Assembly: GCA_051881815.1 (NCBI GenBank)
Contig: JBJEQP010000075.1
Location: forward strand, 124,001-188,000
Origin: UMGS363 sp051881815
Lineage (GTDB): Bacteria; Bacillota; Clostridia; Oscillospirales; Ruminococcaceae
DNA: 64,000 nucleotides
Direction: 5' to 3'
Below, one piece after another: positions 42,661 to 49,524 of the stretch; the first letter of the stretch is position 1, and the number at the start of each line of letters is the position of its first letter. The notes under the pieces were generated by a model that saw only the letters and a list, made by a program, of their open reading frames with translations, ran no database searches and was not told the DNA's origin. Both the position numbers and the translations under genes were made by a program.

Positions 42661-42714
42661 AAAACCTCCGTTTCTTATTGTGTTTATTATACATCAAAAA
42701 ACGGAGGTTTTCAA
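42661..42714 (-). promoter_or_regulatory. GH43 promoter embedded in a terminator-like inverted repeat that covers its ribosome-binding site
   Basis: A perfect 13-bp inverted repeat (AAAACCTCCGTTT at 42661-42673, AAACGGAGGTTTT at 42699-42711) flanks a 25-nt loop. On the minus strand the second arm holds the GH43 SD (GGAGG) and runs into UUUUUAUU, a terminator-like end for GH27 readthrough RNA. A promoter TTGAAA (42709-42714), 17 bp, TATAAT (42686-42691) sits in the first arm and loop. It starts RNA near 42679, after the first arm, so its own transcript cannot form the hairpin and leaves the SD free. Confidence 0.75.
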
Positions 42715-42743
42715 TATCATATTATATTAGTTAAACTGATTTT

Positions 42744-44015
42744 TTATGCTTTTTCAAAATAATAAGCCTTTGCACCGTGTCTTTCAAGCTTTACGGTGAA
42801 ACTGCACTCGGCGCTTATGCTTTCACCGCTCCAGAGCTCCTTGCCGCTGACCTTTCCGTAGATCTCGGCTGCTTCAAGATCAACATTCATAATGCCGTCA
42901 TTCTCACCTGCGTTGAAAACAGCAATGTAACAGCCGCCCTCACAGCTAACGGATGTCCAGAGGATATACTCGTTTCCATTTTCCATTCTGCGGTAAACGG
43001 GATGAGAATGCCGTGAATTATGGTGCATCCTGATAATATCTTCATTTGTAAGAAGACTCATCGTAAAATCGTCAAAGCCTGTCATCTCACCGCCGATCAT
43101 AAGAGGTGAACGGAAGATGCTCCAAAGCGTCATCATCGTGATCTGTTCCGATTCGGTGAACTTCGTGCGGTTCGCCTTGTCATAGTCCTGAAGGATAGGA
43201 CCTATCGGGAGCATATCAGCATCGGGCCAATGTCCTGCGCCTGTATGTATGCACCACTTTTCAGCTCGTTCAAACATTGCATAAAGCAGCTCCCACTTGT
43301 CCCAGAAATCATCGGTGATGCGCCACATATTGGCTGTCTGCTTGTAAAGCTCCGCTTTCTCAATAAGTGCAGGTCCGGGCGAAAGACTGAGGATCATATC
43401 TCTGCCGCAGCTGTAAAGAGCTTCGGACAGCATTACAAGCTCTTCTTCCTCATGGGGAAGCTCTCTTGCGATATCATCGACCTTTACAAAGTCAACTCCC
43501 CACTCCGCATAAAGCTCAAAAAGGCTGTCATAATATGCTTTTGCACCGTCTTTATGAGTATCAACACCGTACATATCTGTGTTCCAATGACAAATGCTGT
43601 CAGTTTTGGCGATCTCACGGGCAGTCTTGTCAGTGCCTTTGATCGCCGTGTTGCGGTGAACTGCCTGCCTTGGGATACCTCTCATAATATGTATTCCGAA
43701 TTTAAGTCCGAGCGAATGAACATATTCTGCAAGCGGCGCAAAGCCTTTGCCGTCCTTTGCCGACGGGAAACGTTCTTCCGCAGGGATAAGTCGTGAATAC
43801 TCGTCCATACAAAGCTCTGTAAACGGCTGATATTCATGATTCTTGGCAATAGGATTGCTCCATTGGATATCAACAACGACATATTCCCAACCGTACTGTT
43901 TAAGATATTTTGCCATAAATTCAGCATTTTTGCGTACTGTTTCTTCATCAACAGCTGCGCCGTAACAATCCCAGCTGTTCCAGCCCATAGGCGCTGTAAG
44001 CAAATTCTTATTCAA
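42744..44015 (-). CDS. Glycoside hydrolase family 27 alpha-galactosidase
   Basis: The ~423-aa enzyme lacks a signal peptide. The GH27 hallmarks are TAPMGWNSWDCYG, VVVDIQWSNP, the nucleophile Asp in VDFVKVDDI and the acid/base region MWRITDDFWDKW, plus GHWPDADMLPIG. A C-terminal beta domain follows. It removes terminal alpha-galactose. I chose a TTG start at 44015, 9 nt after GGAGGG, over a GTG at 44024 that overlaps the SD. It is the first gene of the minus-strand locus GH27-GH43-AraC. No transporter is next to it. Confidence 0.94.
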   Translation of the reverse strand: MNKNLLTAPMGWNSWDCYGAAVDEETVRKNAEFMAKYLKQYGWEYVVVDIQWSNPIAKNHEYQPFTELCMDEYSRLIPAEERFPSAKDGKGFAPLAEYVHSLGLKFGIHIMRGIPRQAVHRNTAIKGTDKTAREIAKTDSICHWNTDMYGVDTHKDGAKAYYDSLFELYAEWGVDFVKVDDIARELPHEEEELVMLSEALYSCGRDMILSLSPGPALIEKAELYKQTANMWRITDDFWDKWELLYAMFERAEKWCIHTGAGHWPDADMLPIGPILQDYDKANRTKFTESEQITMMTLWSIFRSPLMIGGEMTGFDDFTMSLLTNEDIIRMHHNSRHSHPVYRRMENGNEYILWTSVSCEGGCYIAVFNAGENDGIMNVDLEAAEIYGKVSGKELWSGESISAECSFTVKLERHGAKAYYFEKA

Positions 44016-44157
44016 AATTATCACCCTCCATCAATAATCAATGCAAAGATCAAATAATTCTGCGATATTTATACCGACCGAAAACAATGCCGGTAAAACC
44101 ACCCAAAAAATCATCTGTCCGAGTCCGAAAATAATAAAAACATTGCCGCATTTTATA

Positions 44158-44327
44158 CTAATATCAAATCGTTCTATAGACAAAGCCGACAGATAGAATA
44201 ATCCAAGTTAGGTAAACTTGTTTACCTTGGAGAGCGACCGCAGGCAGGCTGTCGCCTGTCAAGGGAGCTTGACGCAGAATTGGATTATTATATCCAAGGA
44301 TTTGTCTATAGGTTGATTTGATATTAG
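44158..44327. repeat. Structured inverted-repeat element (MITE-like or structured RNA)
   Basis: The ends are near-perfect inverted repeats: CTAATATCAAATC (44158-44170) with GATTTGATATTAG (44315-44327), and after a 3-nt bulge on each side, CTATAGACAAA (44174-44184) with TTTGTCTATAG (44301-44311). Inside, AATAATCCAA (44197-44206) pairs with TTGGATTATT (44280-44289). Small hairpins follow within: GGTAAAC/GTTTACC (about 44211-44226) and GTCAAG/CTTGAC (about 44258-44273). The length is 170 bp with no coding capacity. This could be a small non-autonomous mobile element or a multibranched RNA. Confidence 0.75.
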
Positions 44328-44330
44328 GAA

Positions 44331-44433
44331 AAAGCTGATTAAAGCGCAGCGTTCGTTTCGCCGTTTTGAAAAATGTACGAGTTTCCGTCTTTGAGTACAT
44401 TTTGAAAAACGGCTGAAACGTATTAATCAGCGT
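44331..44433. repeat. Second long imperfect hairpin
   Basis: A left arm (from AAAGCTGATTAA at 44331 to AAATGTAC, ending 44378) and a right arm (GTACATTTT at 44395 to TTAATCAGC, about 44431) are imperfect complements over ~40 nt, with a ~16-nt loop. The left arm has an 8-9-nt insertion. It lies 4 bp from the previous element. The rest of the 518-bp gap 44016-44533 shows no gene. Confidence 0.65.
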
Positions 44434-44533
44434 TTCCTTAGTATTAGGTGCTATACGGCAATGTCTTATTTTAACATATTTGATCAATTGTGTCAAACAA
44501 AAATCATAATGTTTTGACTGATATTTCATGCGG

Positions 44534-44911
44534 TCACTGTCCTCTTCCGCAAATGCTGTACCATTGACAGTCACCGCAGACCTCGGAAAGCTTTTTTGCT
44601 CCTATGATATTTTCGGAAACCAGCTTCACAAAATCACTCCAGTGCAGCTCGGTTCCGCTTTCAATTCCGCAGCGTTCAAGAACAGCGCTGTCGTACTTTT
44701 CGACCTTGCCGAGCGAGCTGCATATTCCGCCGTTATTATGAGGGCAGGCTCCGCATATCTCGTCAGCATGATCGACAATTGTTACGATAGGGTCTTTTTC
44801 AAGCAAAGCTTTCTTTTCAGCCATATTGGTTGTAAACGAATCGCTGTATCCTTTGCCCTCAAAAAAGGTCACACAGAGTCCATGGTGAGCCCTTACATTA
44901 AAGCTTGACAT
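44534..44911 (-). CDS. DUF1284 family protein
   Basis: The 125-aa soluble protein has the DUF1284 opening VRAHHGLCVTFFEGKGYSDSF and NMAEKK. A Cys-rich centre (ICGACPHNNGGIC) and a C-terminal Cys group (CGDCQWYSIC) suggest metal or iron-sulfur binding. Function is unknown. It overlaps the end of bioY by 14 bp and has no clear SD of its own, so its translation is likely coupled to bioY. Confidence 0.87.
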   Translation of the reverse strand: MSSFNVRAHHGLCVTFFEGKGYSDSFTTNMAEKKALLEKDPIVTIVDHADEICGACPHNNGGICSSLGKVEKYDSAVLERCGIESGTELHWSDFVKLVSENIIGAKKLSEVCGDCQWYSICGRGQ

Positions 44912-45476
44912 AATTTTTCAGCTGCTTTGTCAGAACAATGGCAAGTGCGATCTTGATGCAGTCGGGAATGATGAACGGGAAAACACACCAGCCAAGTGCT
45001 GTTGCAAGTCCTATCGCTTCAACATTCTTTGCATAAACGATCATAAACCAAGCCGTTCCGAACGCATAACATACGATGAGCCCAAGAACCATTGCAGTTA
45101 TCATTATCGGCAGCTTTTCTCCGAATGCCGCTGTAATTGCCCAGTAAACAAGTCCCGAAAGCAAAAATCCGACTATGTAACCTCCCGTTGTTCCGAAAAG
45201 AATCCCTATTCCGCCGCTGAAGCCTGCAAAAACAGGGACTCCGACCGCACCGAGAAGAATATAAACCAAAATTGCCAAGGAGCCTTTTTTTCCGCCAAGA
45301 AGTCCGACCGCCATAAACACTCCGAACGTCTGGAGTGTAAAAGGAACCGTTGTCGGAATTGATATCCACGAACAAACAGCGATTATGACTGCCATAAGTG
45401 CTGTGAAAACAAGTTCCTTTGTCGTTATTCTGCTTTTGGTGCTCTCTGTACCGGTGTTTTCTGCTATTTCTGCCAT
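44898..45476 (-). CDS. bioY: Biotin transporter BioY (ECF S-component)
   Basis: The 192-aa membrane protein has six hydrophobic segments. Family motifs are TVPFTLQTFGVFMAVGLLGGKKG, LGAVGVPVFAGFSGG and GGYIVGFLLSG. It binds biotin for uptake, with the shared ECF energising module encoded elsewhere. A strong promoter and a BirA-type operator precede it, so it should be repressed when biotin is plentiful. The start follows AAGGAGG. It is followed by DUF1284 with overlap. Confidence 0.94.
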   Translation of the reverse strand: MAEIAENTGTESTKSRITTKELVFTALMAVIIAVCSWISIPTTVPFTLQTFGVFMAVGLLGGKKGSLAILVYILLGAVGVPVFAGFSGGIGILFGTTGGYIVGFLLSGLVYWAITAAFGEKLPIMITAMVLGLIVCYAFGTAWFMIVYAKNVEAIGLATALGWCVFPFIIPDCIKIALAIVLTKQLKNYVKL

Positions 45477-45502
45477 ACAGAATCAAACCTCCTTAATTCC
45501 CA

Positions 45503-45536
45503 ATTGTCTACCAATCACGTTTTTATCGTTTACAAT
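45503..45536 (-). promoter_or_regulatory. BirA operator upstream of bioY
   Basis: The palindrome TTGTCTAC (45504-45511), 16 bp, GTTTACAA (45528-45535) matches 6 of 8 positions between arms and the Firmicute BirA pattern (TTGTnAAC, 14-16 bp, GTTnACAA). It covers the predicted transcription start. Confidence 0.75.
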
Positions 45537-45540
45537 ATTC

Positions 45541-45569
45541 ATTATACAAAAATCCGGTAAAATTGTCAA
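45541..45569 (-). promoter_or_regulatory. Promoter of bioY
   Basis: On the minus strand, perfect TTGACA (45564-45569) and TATAAT (45541-45546) hexamers are 17 bp apart, directly upstream of the BirA operator. Confidence 0.85.
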
Positions 45570-45629
45570 CCATTTTATCCAGTAAAGGATACAATCATTT
45601 GACTTTTTACAGTTATTTAAAATTATCTA

Positions 45630-45658
45630 TTGAAATTGATGTTTTTATATGGTATAAT
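45630..45658 (+). promoter_or_regulatory. Promoter of the DUF308 gene
   Basis: TTGAAA (45630-45635) and TATAAT (45653-45658) are 17 bp apart, 32 bp before the start codon. Confidence 0.75.
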
Positions 45659-45690
45659 GTATCCAAATTCAACAAAGGAGACAGAAATTT

Positions 45691-46263
45691 ATGAAATCAA
45701 AAAAAATAGGCCTTTTCATCGCACCTGTTCTGACCGTCATTGTCGGCATAATTCTTGTCGCTAATTCGGTACAGGCTACCGTCATGATCTGCCGTCTTAT
45801 AGGAATAATACTGCTTGTGAGTGGTATATTTTTCTCGGGAGCTTCCCTGCTCAATATGAGTTCACCCGTGCGGAGATTTAATCTTATACCCGGACTTATC
45901 CAGCTTTTTCTCGGACTTTATATAACCGTTCGCCCCGACAAAATAATCGGCTTCATTACTATTATAATAGGTATTATCGTCCTCGTTCAGAGCTTTAACA
46001 TACTTGAACACGGTCTTGAAACGAAATTCCTCGGCTACAAGATATGGTGGATAACAGCGGTCTTTGCAGTTCTTATGGCTATTCTTGGTATCGTCATCAT
46101 TATAAATCCGTTCGGCGCAGTTTCCGCTGCAATGAAATTCACAGGATTTGTTCTCATCGTTCAGGGCGTGCTCGACGCTGTCACTCGCTACAGAGCAGAC
46201 AGGATCATCGAAAAAATGAAAGGCAGCAGCGAATATATCGACGCCGACTATACTATTAAATAA
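45691..46263 (+). CDS. HdeD-like DUF308 membrane protein
   Basis: The 190-aa protein has six transmembrane segments arranged as repeated helix pairs, such as PVLTVIVGIILV, IIGFITIIIGIIVLVQS and VFAVLMAILGIVIIINP, typical of the HdeD/DUF308 family. The family is linked to acid stress in Enterobacteria; the role in Firmicutes is unknown. It is a single-gene unit with its own promoter and a terminator at 46268-46317. Confidence 0.85.
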   Translation: MKSKKIGLFIAPVLTVIVGIILVANSVQATVMICRLIGIILLVSGIFFSGASLLNMSSPVRRFNLIPGLIQLFLGLYITVRPDKIIGFITIIIGIIVLVQSFNILEHGLETKFLGYKIWWITAVFAVLMAILGIVIIINPFGAVSAAMKFTGFVLIVQGVLDAVTRYRADRIIEKMKGSSEYIDADYTIK

Positions 46264-46267
46264 ACAG

Positions 46268-46317
46268 CAGCCTTTACAAACCAAACAAGAGCAGCGGTTT
46301 GTAAAGGCTGTCATTTT
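46268..46317. terminator. Bidirectional terminator
   Basis: A perfect 15-bp stem (CAGCCTTTACAAACC at 46268-46282 with its complement at 46296-46310) is followed by TCATTTT. It separates the convergent DUF308 and thioesterase genes. Confidence 0.85.
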
Positions 46318-46783
46318 AAAACATTTCTTTCCTGCGCTGCTTTCGTATCTCGGCACGTTTTTCGGCAAGCGCCCATTCGGCCTTTTCCTCTTCCGTTTCA
46401 AGCCTAAGTCGAGGTACTTCGACAGGCTTTTCGTTTTCATCAATGGCAATGATTATAACATAAGCCGTATTGATAAGCGTTCTGCTTGAATCAAGATTCT
46501 CAACATAAGTTTCAACGCATACCTCCATTGAAGTTCTGCCGACATAGGTTATCCTTCCGCAAAGAATAACTGTATCGTTGAGATGTGCAGGCGCTTTGAA
46601 TGTGAGTGTATCAACGACGGCTGTTGTAACGTTTCTCCCCGAATGACGGCGGGCAACTACGGACGCTACAATATCTATCCACTCCATTAATCTTCCGCCG
46701 AAAAGACGGTTATAGCCGTTCATATCCTTTTGCGTAAGGATCTGAACCTGTTCCGCATACGAATCTTTAACTGTTTTTTCCAT
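46316..46783 (-). CDS. Acyl-CoA thioesterase (hotdog fold, YkhA/YciA type)
   Basis: The 155-aa single hotdog domain has the motif MNGYNRLFGGRLMEWIDIVASVVARRHSG (about residues 21-49), with an Asp at the usual catalytic position, and TLTFKAPAHLNDTV. It hydrolyses acyl-CoA thioesters. It has a basic C-terminal tail (EKRAEIRKQRRKEMF). It is divergent from the nuclease-like gene with only 42 bp between starts. Confidence 0.9.
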   Translation of the reverse strand: MEKTVKDSYAEQVQILTQKDMNGYNRLFGGRLMEWIDIVASVVARRHSGRNVTTAVVDTLTFKAPAHLNDTVILCGRITYVGRTSMEVCVETYVENLDSSRTLINTAYVIIIAIDENEKPVEVPRLRLETEEEKAEWALAEKRAEIRKQRRKEMF

Positions 46784-46825
46784 AAAAAGACTTCCTTATT
46801 TATTATATTTTGATTTGGTGATATT

Positions 46826-47617
46826 TTGGACAGAGAAAAATACTTTTATGCTCTTTCAAAGGTTCTTGACGGAGAACACAAAAGAGCAGGCATAGGAACC
46901 TACGGAGAAAAGACCGTTCACTCCGTTCTGAAAAACTACTTTGAACCCTTTGAAGACAGCCACGAGCAGAAGATCGGTGGTTTTGTTGCCGACATTGTCG
47001 GAGAAAACGGCATCATTGAAATACAGACTGCAGGCTTCGACAAGCTTCGCAAAAAGCTTGCAGCATTTCTTGAAGTCAGCGATGTGACCGTTGTCTATCC
47101 GATACCCTTTAACAAGTGGCTTATTCCGATCGACCCCGAAACGGGTAAAGTCGGAAGAAAGCGCAAATCCCCCAAAAAGGGTTCTCCATTCGATATTTTC
47201 CCCGAGCTTTACAAGATAAAGCCGTTTCTTGCGAATGAGCGGCTGCATTTTTGTATCGTTATGCTCGATGTTGAGGAATACCGTCAACCTCCCGAAACAA
47301 CAGGCTTAAAGCGAGGTCGAAGACGAGGCAGCACACGTTATGACAGAATACCGATAGCATTATGTGACGAGCTGCATTTTGATACCCCTGCCGACTGGCT
47401 TTACTTTGTGCCGAACGTGCCGGAAAGCGAATACACTTCACATGATTTTGCCGAAAAAGCAGGAATACATATTTCACAAGCGCAGCTTGCGCTGAATATT
47501 CTGACGGCACTCGGAGTCACCGAACGCATCGGCAAAAATGGGAGGAGCTATCTTTACCGTACTGTCATTCAAACAGACGAAGGAATCTTTCCGCCTCACG
47601 CTTCAGACGAGCCGTAG
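46826..47617 (+). CDS. Conserved hypothetical protein with PD-(D/E)XK-like N-terminal and winged-helix C-terminal regions
   Basis: The 263-aa protein has a TTG start and only a weak GGTGA SD. The N-terminal part shows spacing like a PD-(D/E)XK nuclease core: E28 in GTYGEKTV, D56 in GFVADIVG, then E65-x-Q67 in IIEIQT, where the usual Lys is replaced by Gln. The middle (YPIPFNKWLIPIDPETGK, then a Lys/Arg-rich stretch) is characteristic but unassigned. The C-terminal ~60 residues (SHDFAEKAGIHISQAQLALNIL, then GRSYLYR) look like a winged helix. Possible DNA- or RNA-acting protein; no proven function. Its end overlaps convergent maf by 53 bp. Confidence 0.75.
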   Translation: MDREKYFYALSKVLDGEHKRAGIGTYGEKTVHSVLKNYFEPFEDSHEQKIGGFVADIVGENGIIEIQTAGFDKLRKKLAAFLEVSDVTVVYPIPFNKWLIPIDPETGKVGRKRKSPKKGSPFDIFPELYKIKPFLANERLHFCIVMLDVEEYRQPPETTGLKRGRRRGSTRYDRIPIALCDELHFDTPADWLYFVPNVPESEYTSHDFAEKAGIHISQAQLALNILTALGVTERIGKNGRSYLYRTVIQTDEGIFPPHASDEP

Positions 47618-48131
47618 GCAGACCTACTACATTGAAATAGTCGCCGCATATCTGTCTTGCAGGAAGGAATCCTTTATCCTGTATCCCATAAGCGCCAGCC
47701 TTATCCATCGGAGAACCTGTCCCGATATAGCTTTCTATCTCTTCCTCGGAAAGCGGATAGAACTCTACCTCGGTCGTTTCGGAAAAGCTCAGGCTTCTAC
47801 CCTTATAAAACAGACAAACGCCTGTGATCACCTTATGGACATTGCCCGAAAGCTCGGTCAGCATTCGCTTCGCGTCAGCCTCATCGTGAGGCTTTCCGTA
47901 AACGCAGCCGTTAAAGACAACTATCGTATCGCACCCGATAACAAGCGAATCCTTGTGTTCTTTTGCTATATACGCAGCCTTCTTTACAGCAAGGAATTCT
48001 GCGCTCTGCTCGGCAGGGATCTCCTCGGGTATTGTTTCGTCCACGTCGGACGGCATACATTCAAACTCATCAAATACGCTTGCAAGAAGCTCTTTCCTTC
48101 TTGGCGAAGCGGAGGCAAGAATAACGTTCAT
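47565..48131 (-). CDS. maf: Maf-family nucleotide pyrophosphatase
   Basis: The 188-aa protein starts with ILASASPRRKELLA, the Maf signature, with later motifs VIGCDTIVV, SGNVHKVITGV and SYIGTGSPMDKAGAYGIQDKG. Maf proteins hydrolyse non-canonical or pyrimidine NTPs and affect septum formation in B. subtilis. The start ATG at 48131 follows AAAGGAAT. The 3' ends of maf and the nuclease-like gene overlap by 53 bp, unusually long for this genome. Confidence 0.94.
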   Translation of the reverse strand: MNVILASASPRRKELLASVFDEFECMPSDVDETIPEEIPAEQSAEFLAVKKAAYIAKEHKDSLVIGCDTIVVFNGCVYGKPHDEADAKRMLTELSGNVHKVITGVCLFYKGRSLSFSETTEVEFYPLSEEEIESYIGTGSPMDKAGAYGIQDKGFLPARQICGDYFNVVGLPTARLKREAERFLRLFE

Positions 48132-48164
48132 TTATACATTCCTTTCCAAAAGAGGTATTTTACA

Positions 48165-48584
48165 ATGATAATAAAAGCTTATAACAAACTCCCCGAAGAA
48201 GCACGTTTCATACGTCAGACTGTTTTTGTCGAGGAACAAGGCTTTAAGGAAGAATTTGATACAACCGACAACGCAGCTATTCATGCGGTCGGATTTATTG
48301 ACGACGCAGCCGCCGCAACAGGAAGGATTTTTCCGTCGGGAGAAACCGACGCTTACTGTCTTGGTAGGCTTGCGGTAATGAAAAAATTCCGAAAAAACGG
48401 TTTGGGAAGCGCTGTACTTGGTTTTCTTGAAAATGAAGCTTTAATACGAGGTGCTTCAAAGATCATTCTTCATGCGCAGATACAAGCACAGCCGTTCTAT
48501 GAGAAGAACGGCTACACTATCGAAGGCGAACCATTTCTTGAAGAATCCGCACCGCACATCACAATGGTAAAAATGCTGAAATAA
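48165..48584 (+). CDS. GNAT-family N-acetyltransferase (ElaA-like)
   Basis: The 139-aa protein opens with IRQTVFVEEQGFKEEFDTTDN, a pattern of the ElaA/YjcF-type GNAT group, with motif A in CLGRLAVMKKFRKNGLGSAVLGFLE and QPFYEKNGY near the end. The substrate is unknown. The start ATG 48165 follows AGAGGT; the much longer open frame upstream is antisense to maf and is not used. It converges with mntP, 4 bp apart, with no clear terminator between. Confidence 0.87.
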   Translation: MIIKAYNKLPEEARFIRQTVFVEEQGFKEEFDTTDNAAIHAVGFIDDAAAATGRIFPSGETDAYCLGRLAVMKKFRKNGLGSAVLGFLENEALIRGASKIILHAQIQAQPFYEKNGYTIEGEPFLEESAPHITMVKMLK

Positions 48585-48588
48585 ATAA

Positions 48589-49167
48589 TCAGAAATTTAT
48601 AATGCCGAGATGTTCGAGAAGTATCTTTGCGCCCATAAGCACAAGGATAAGTCCTCCGACAAGCTCGGCTTTGCTTTTGTACTTGCTGCCGAACTTATTT
48701 CCGATAACAACGCCGATCATTGAAAGAATAAATGTTGTCACACCGATTATTGAGATAGCCGACCAGATATTTACACTCAAAAACGCAAATGTTATTCCGA
48801 CAGCAAGAGCGTCAATGCTTGTTGCAACGGCAAGAACAAGAAGCTCCTTGATATCAAGCCTGTCTTCCTCCTGCTTATCCTCGGCATTCCATTCCTTTAT
48901 AGCTTCGATCACCATTTTTCCGCCAATAAAGCCGAGCAGCACAAAAGCTATCCAATGGTCTATCTTTGTGATATACTTTTCAAAGCCTATTCCGAGAAAA
49001 TATCCTATCAGCGGCATAAGTGCCTGAAAGCCGCCGAAGAAAAGTGCAATTACTCCTGCGTGTTTAAAATTGACCTTTCCACGCATATTGAGTCCCTTGC
49101 AGACAGAAACCGCAAATGCGTCCATTGAAAGTCCGACTCCGATCAGAAAAAGCTCAACAAATCCCAT
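48589..49167 (-). CDS. mntP: Manganese efflux pump MntP
   Basis: The 192-aa membrane protein has six helices of the DUF204/YebN family. The motifs are GVGLSMDAFAVSVCKGL (helix 1) and LAVATSIDALAVGITFAF (helix 4), the two internal repeats with conserved Asp. It exports Mn(II). The leader carries a yybP-ykoY manganese riboswitch and a terminator, which supports the function independently. The SD is AAGGAG. Confidence 0.95.
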   Translation of the reverse strand: MGFVELFLIGVGLSMDAFAVSVCKGLNMRGKVNFKHAGVIALFFGGFQALMPLIGYFLGIGFEKYITKIDHWIAFVLLGFIGGKMVIEAIKEWNAEDKQEEDRLDIKELLVLAVATSIDALAVGITFAFLSVNIWSAISIIGVTTFILSMIGVVIGNKFGSKYKSKAELVGGLILVLMGAKILLEHLGIINF

Positions 49168-49184
49168 AATAATTCTCCTTATAA

Positions 49185-49218
49185 ATAAAAAAACTTATGT
49201 CCGTCTGCGGTACATAAG
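49185..49218 (-). terminator. Riboswitch-controlled terminator before mntP
   Basis: On the minus strand, CTTATGT-A-CCG (49218-49208) pairs with CGG-ACATAAG (49203-49194), followed by TTTTTTT and the mntP SD. Confidence 0.85.
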
Positions 49219-49304
49219 CCATATAAAAAGGGCGCAGATGTACAGCAAACAAAGTAACGCCAATATTGCTTTTACGCAAAGATCAGCTTTTCTCTAAAGC
49301 TATA

Positions 49305-49422
49305 CATAAGTCTTGTCAAGAAAAAAACATTCCCGTCCGAACCGGGCAGATATTGCCGGTATGTCGATCCGAACACGCTGAATTCGCCCAAAAGCAAAAG
49401 CGGCGCTGACTACTCCCCTATG
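49305..49422 (-). ncRNA. yybP-ykoY manganese riboswitch
   Basis: The minus-strand leader contains the two diagnostic loops of the family: GGGGAGTAG (49418-49410) and GACATAC (within 49359-49365). A closing P1 stem is formed by CATAGG (5' end, near 49422) and CTTATG (3' end, near 49305) after the conserved GACAAGA. Mn(II) binding should raise mntP expression through the terminator at 49185-49218. The P1 3' strand (CTTATGT) is repeated as the 5' arm of the terminator. The leader is ~300 nt, and no gene lies in 49168-49524. Confidence 0.88.
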
Positions 49423-49470
49423 AATATGAGATCAAAGGCAATAACACTCATTCGTTTATTGCCTTTGATT

Positions 49471-49499
49471 ATTTTACAATATATGCCGGTGCTTGTCAA
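49471..49499 (-). promoter_or_regulatory. Promoter of the mntP riboswitch transcript
   Basis: On the minus strand, TTGACA (49494-49499) and TAAAAT (49471-49476) are 17 bp apart. The RNA would open with a hairpin made from the perfect inverted repeat at 49431-49444 and 49456-49469, just upstream of the aptamer. Confidence 0.75.
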
Positions 49500-49524
49500 G
49501 TCATTTTATGCGAAAAATTTATAA

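Noticed and set aside
44016..44533. CRISPR-like repeats or a tRNA in the large gap
   Set aside because: The repeats are inverted, not regularly spaced direct repeats, and no cloverleaf or T-arm sequence is seen.
47538..48164. Long upstream open frame in front of the GNAT gene at 48165 (a 348-codon reading)
   Set aside because: The first 209 codons are antisense to maf, lack a start with SD, and have an unlikely composition; the GNAT fold begins exactly at ATG 48165 after an SD.
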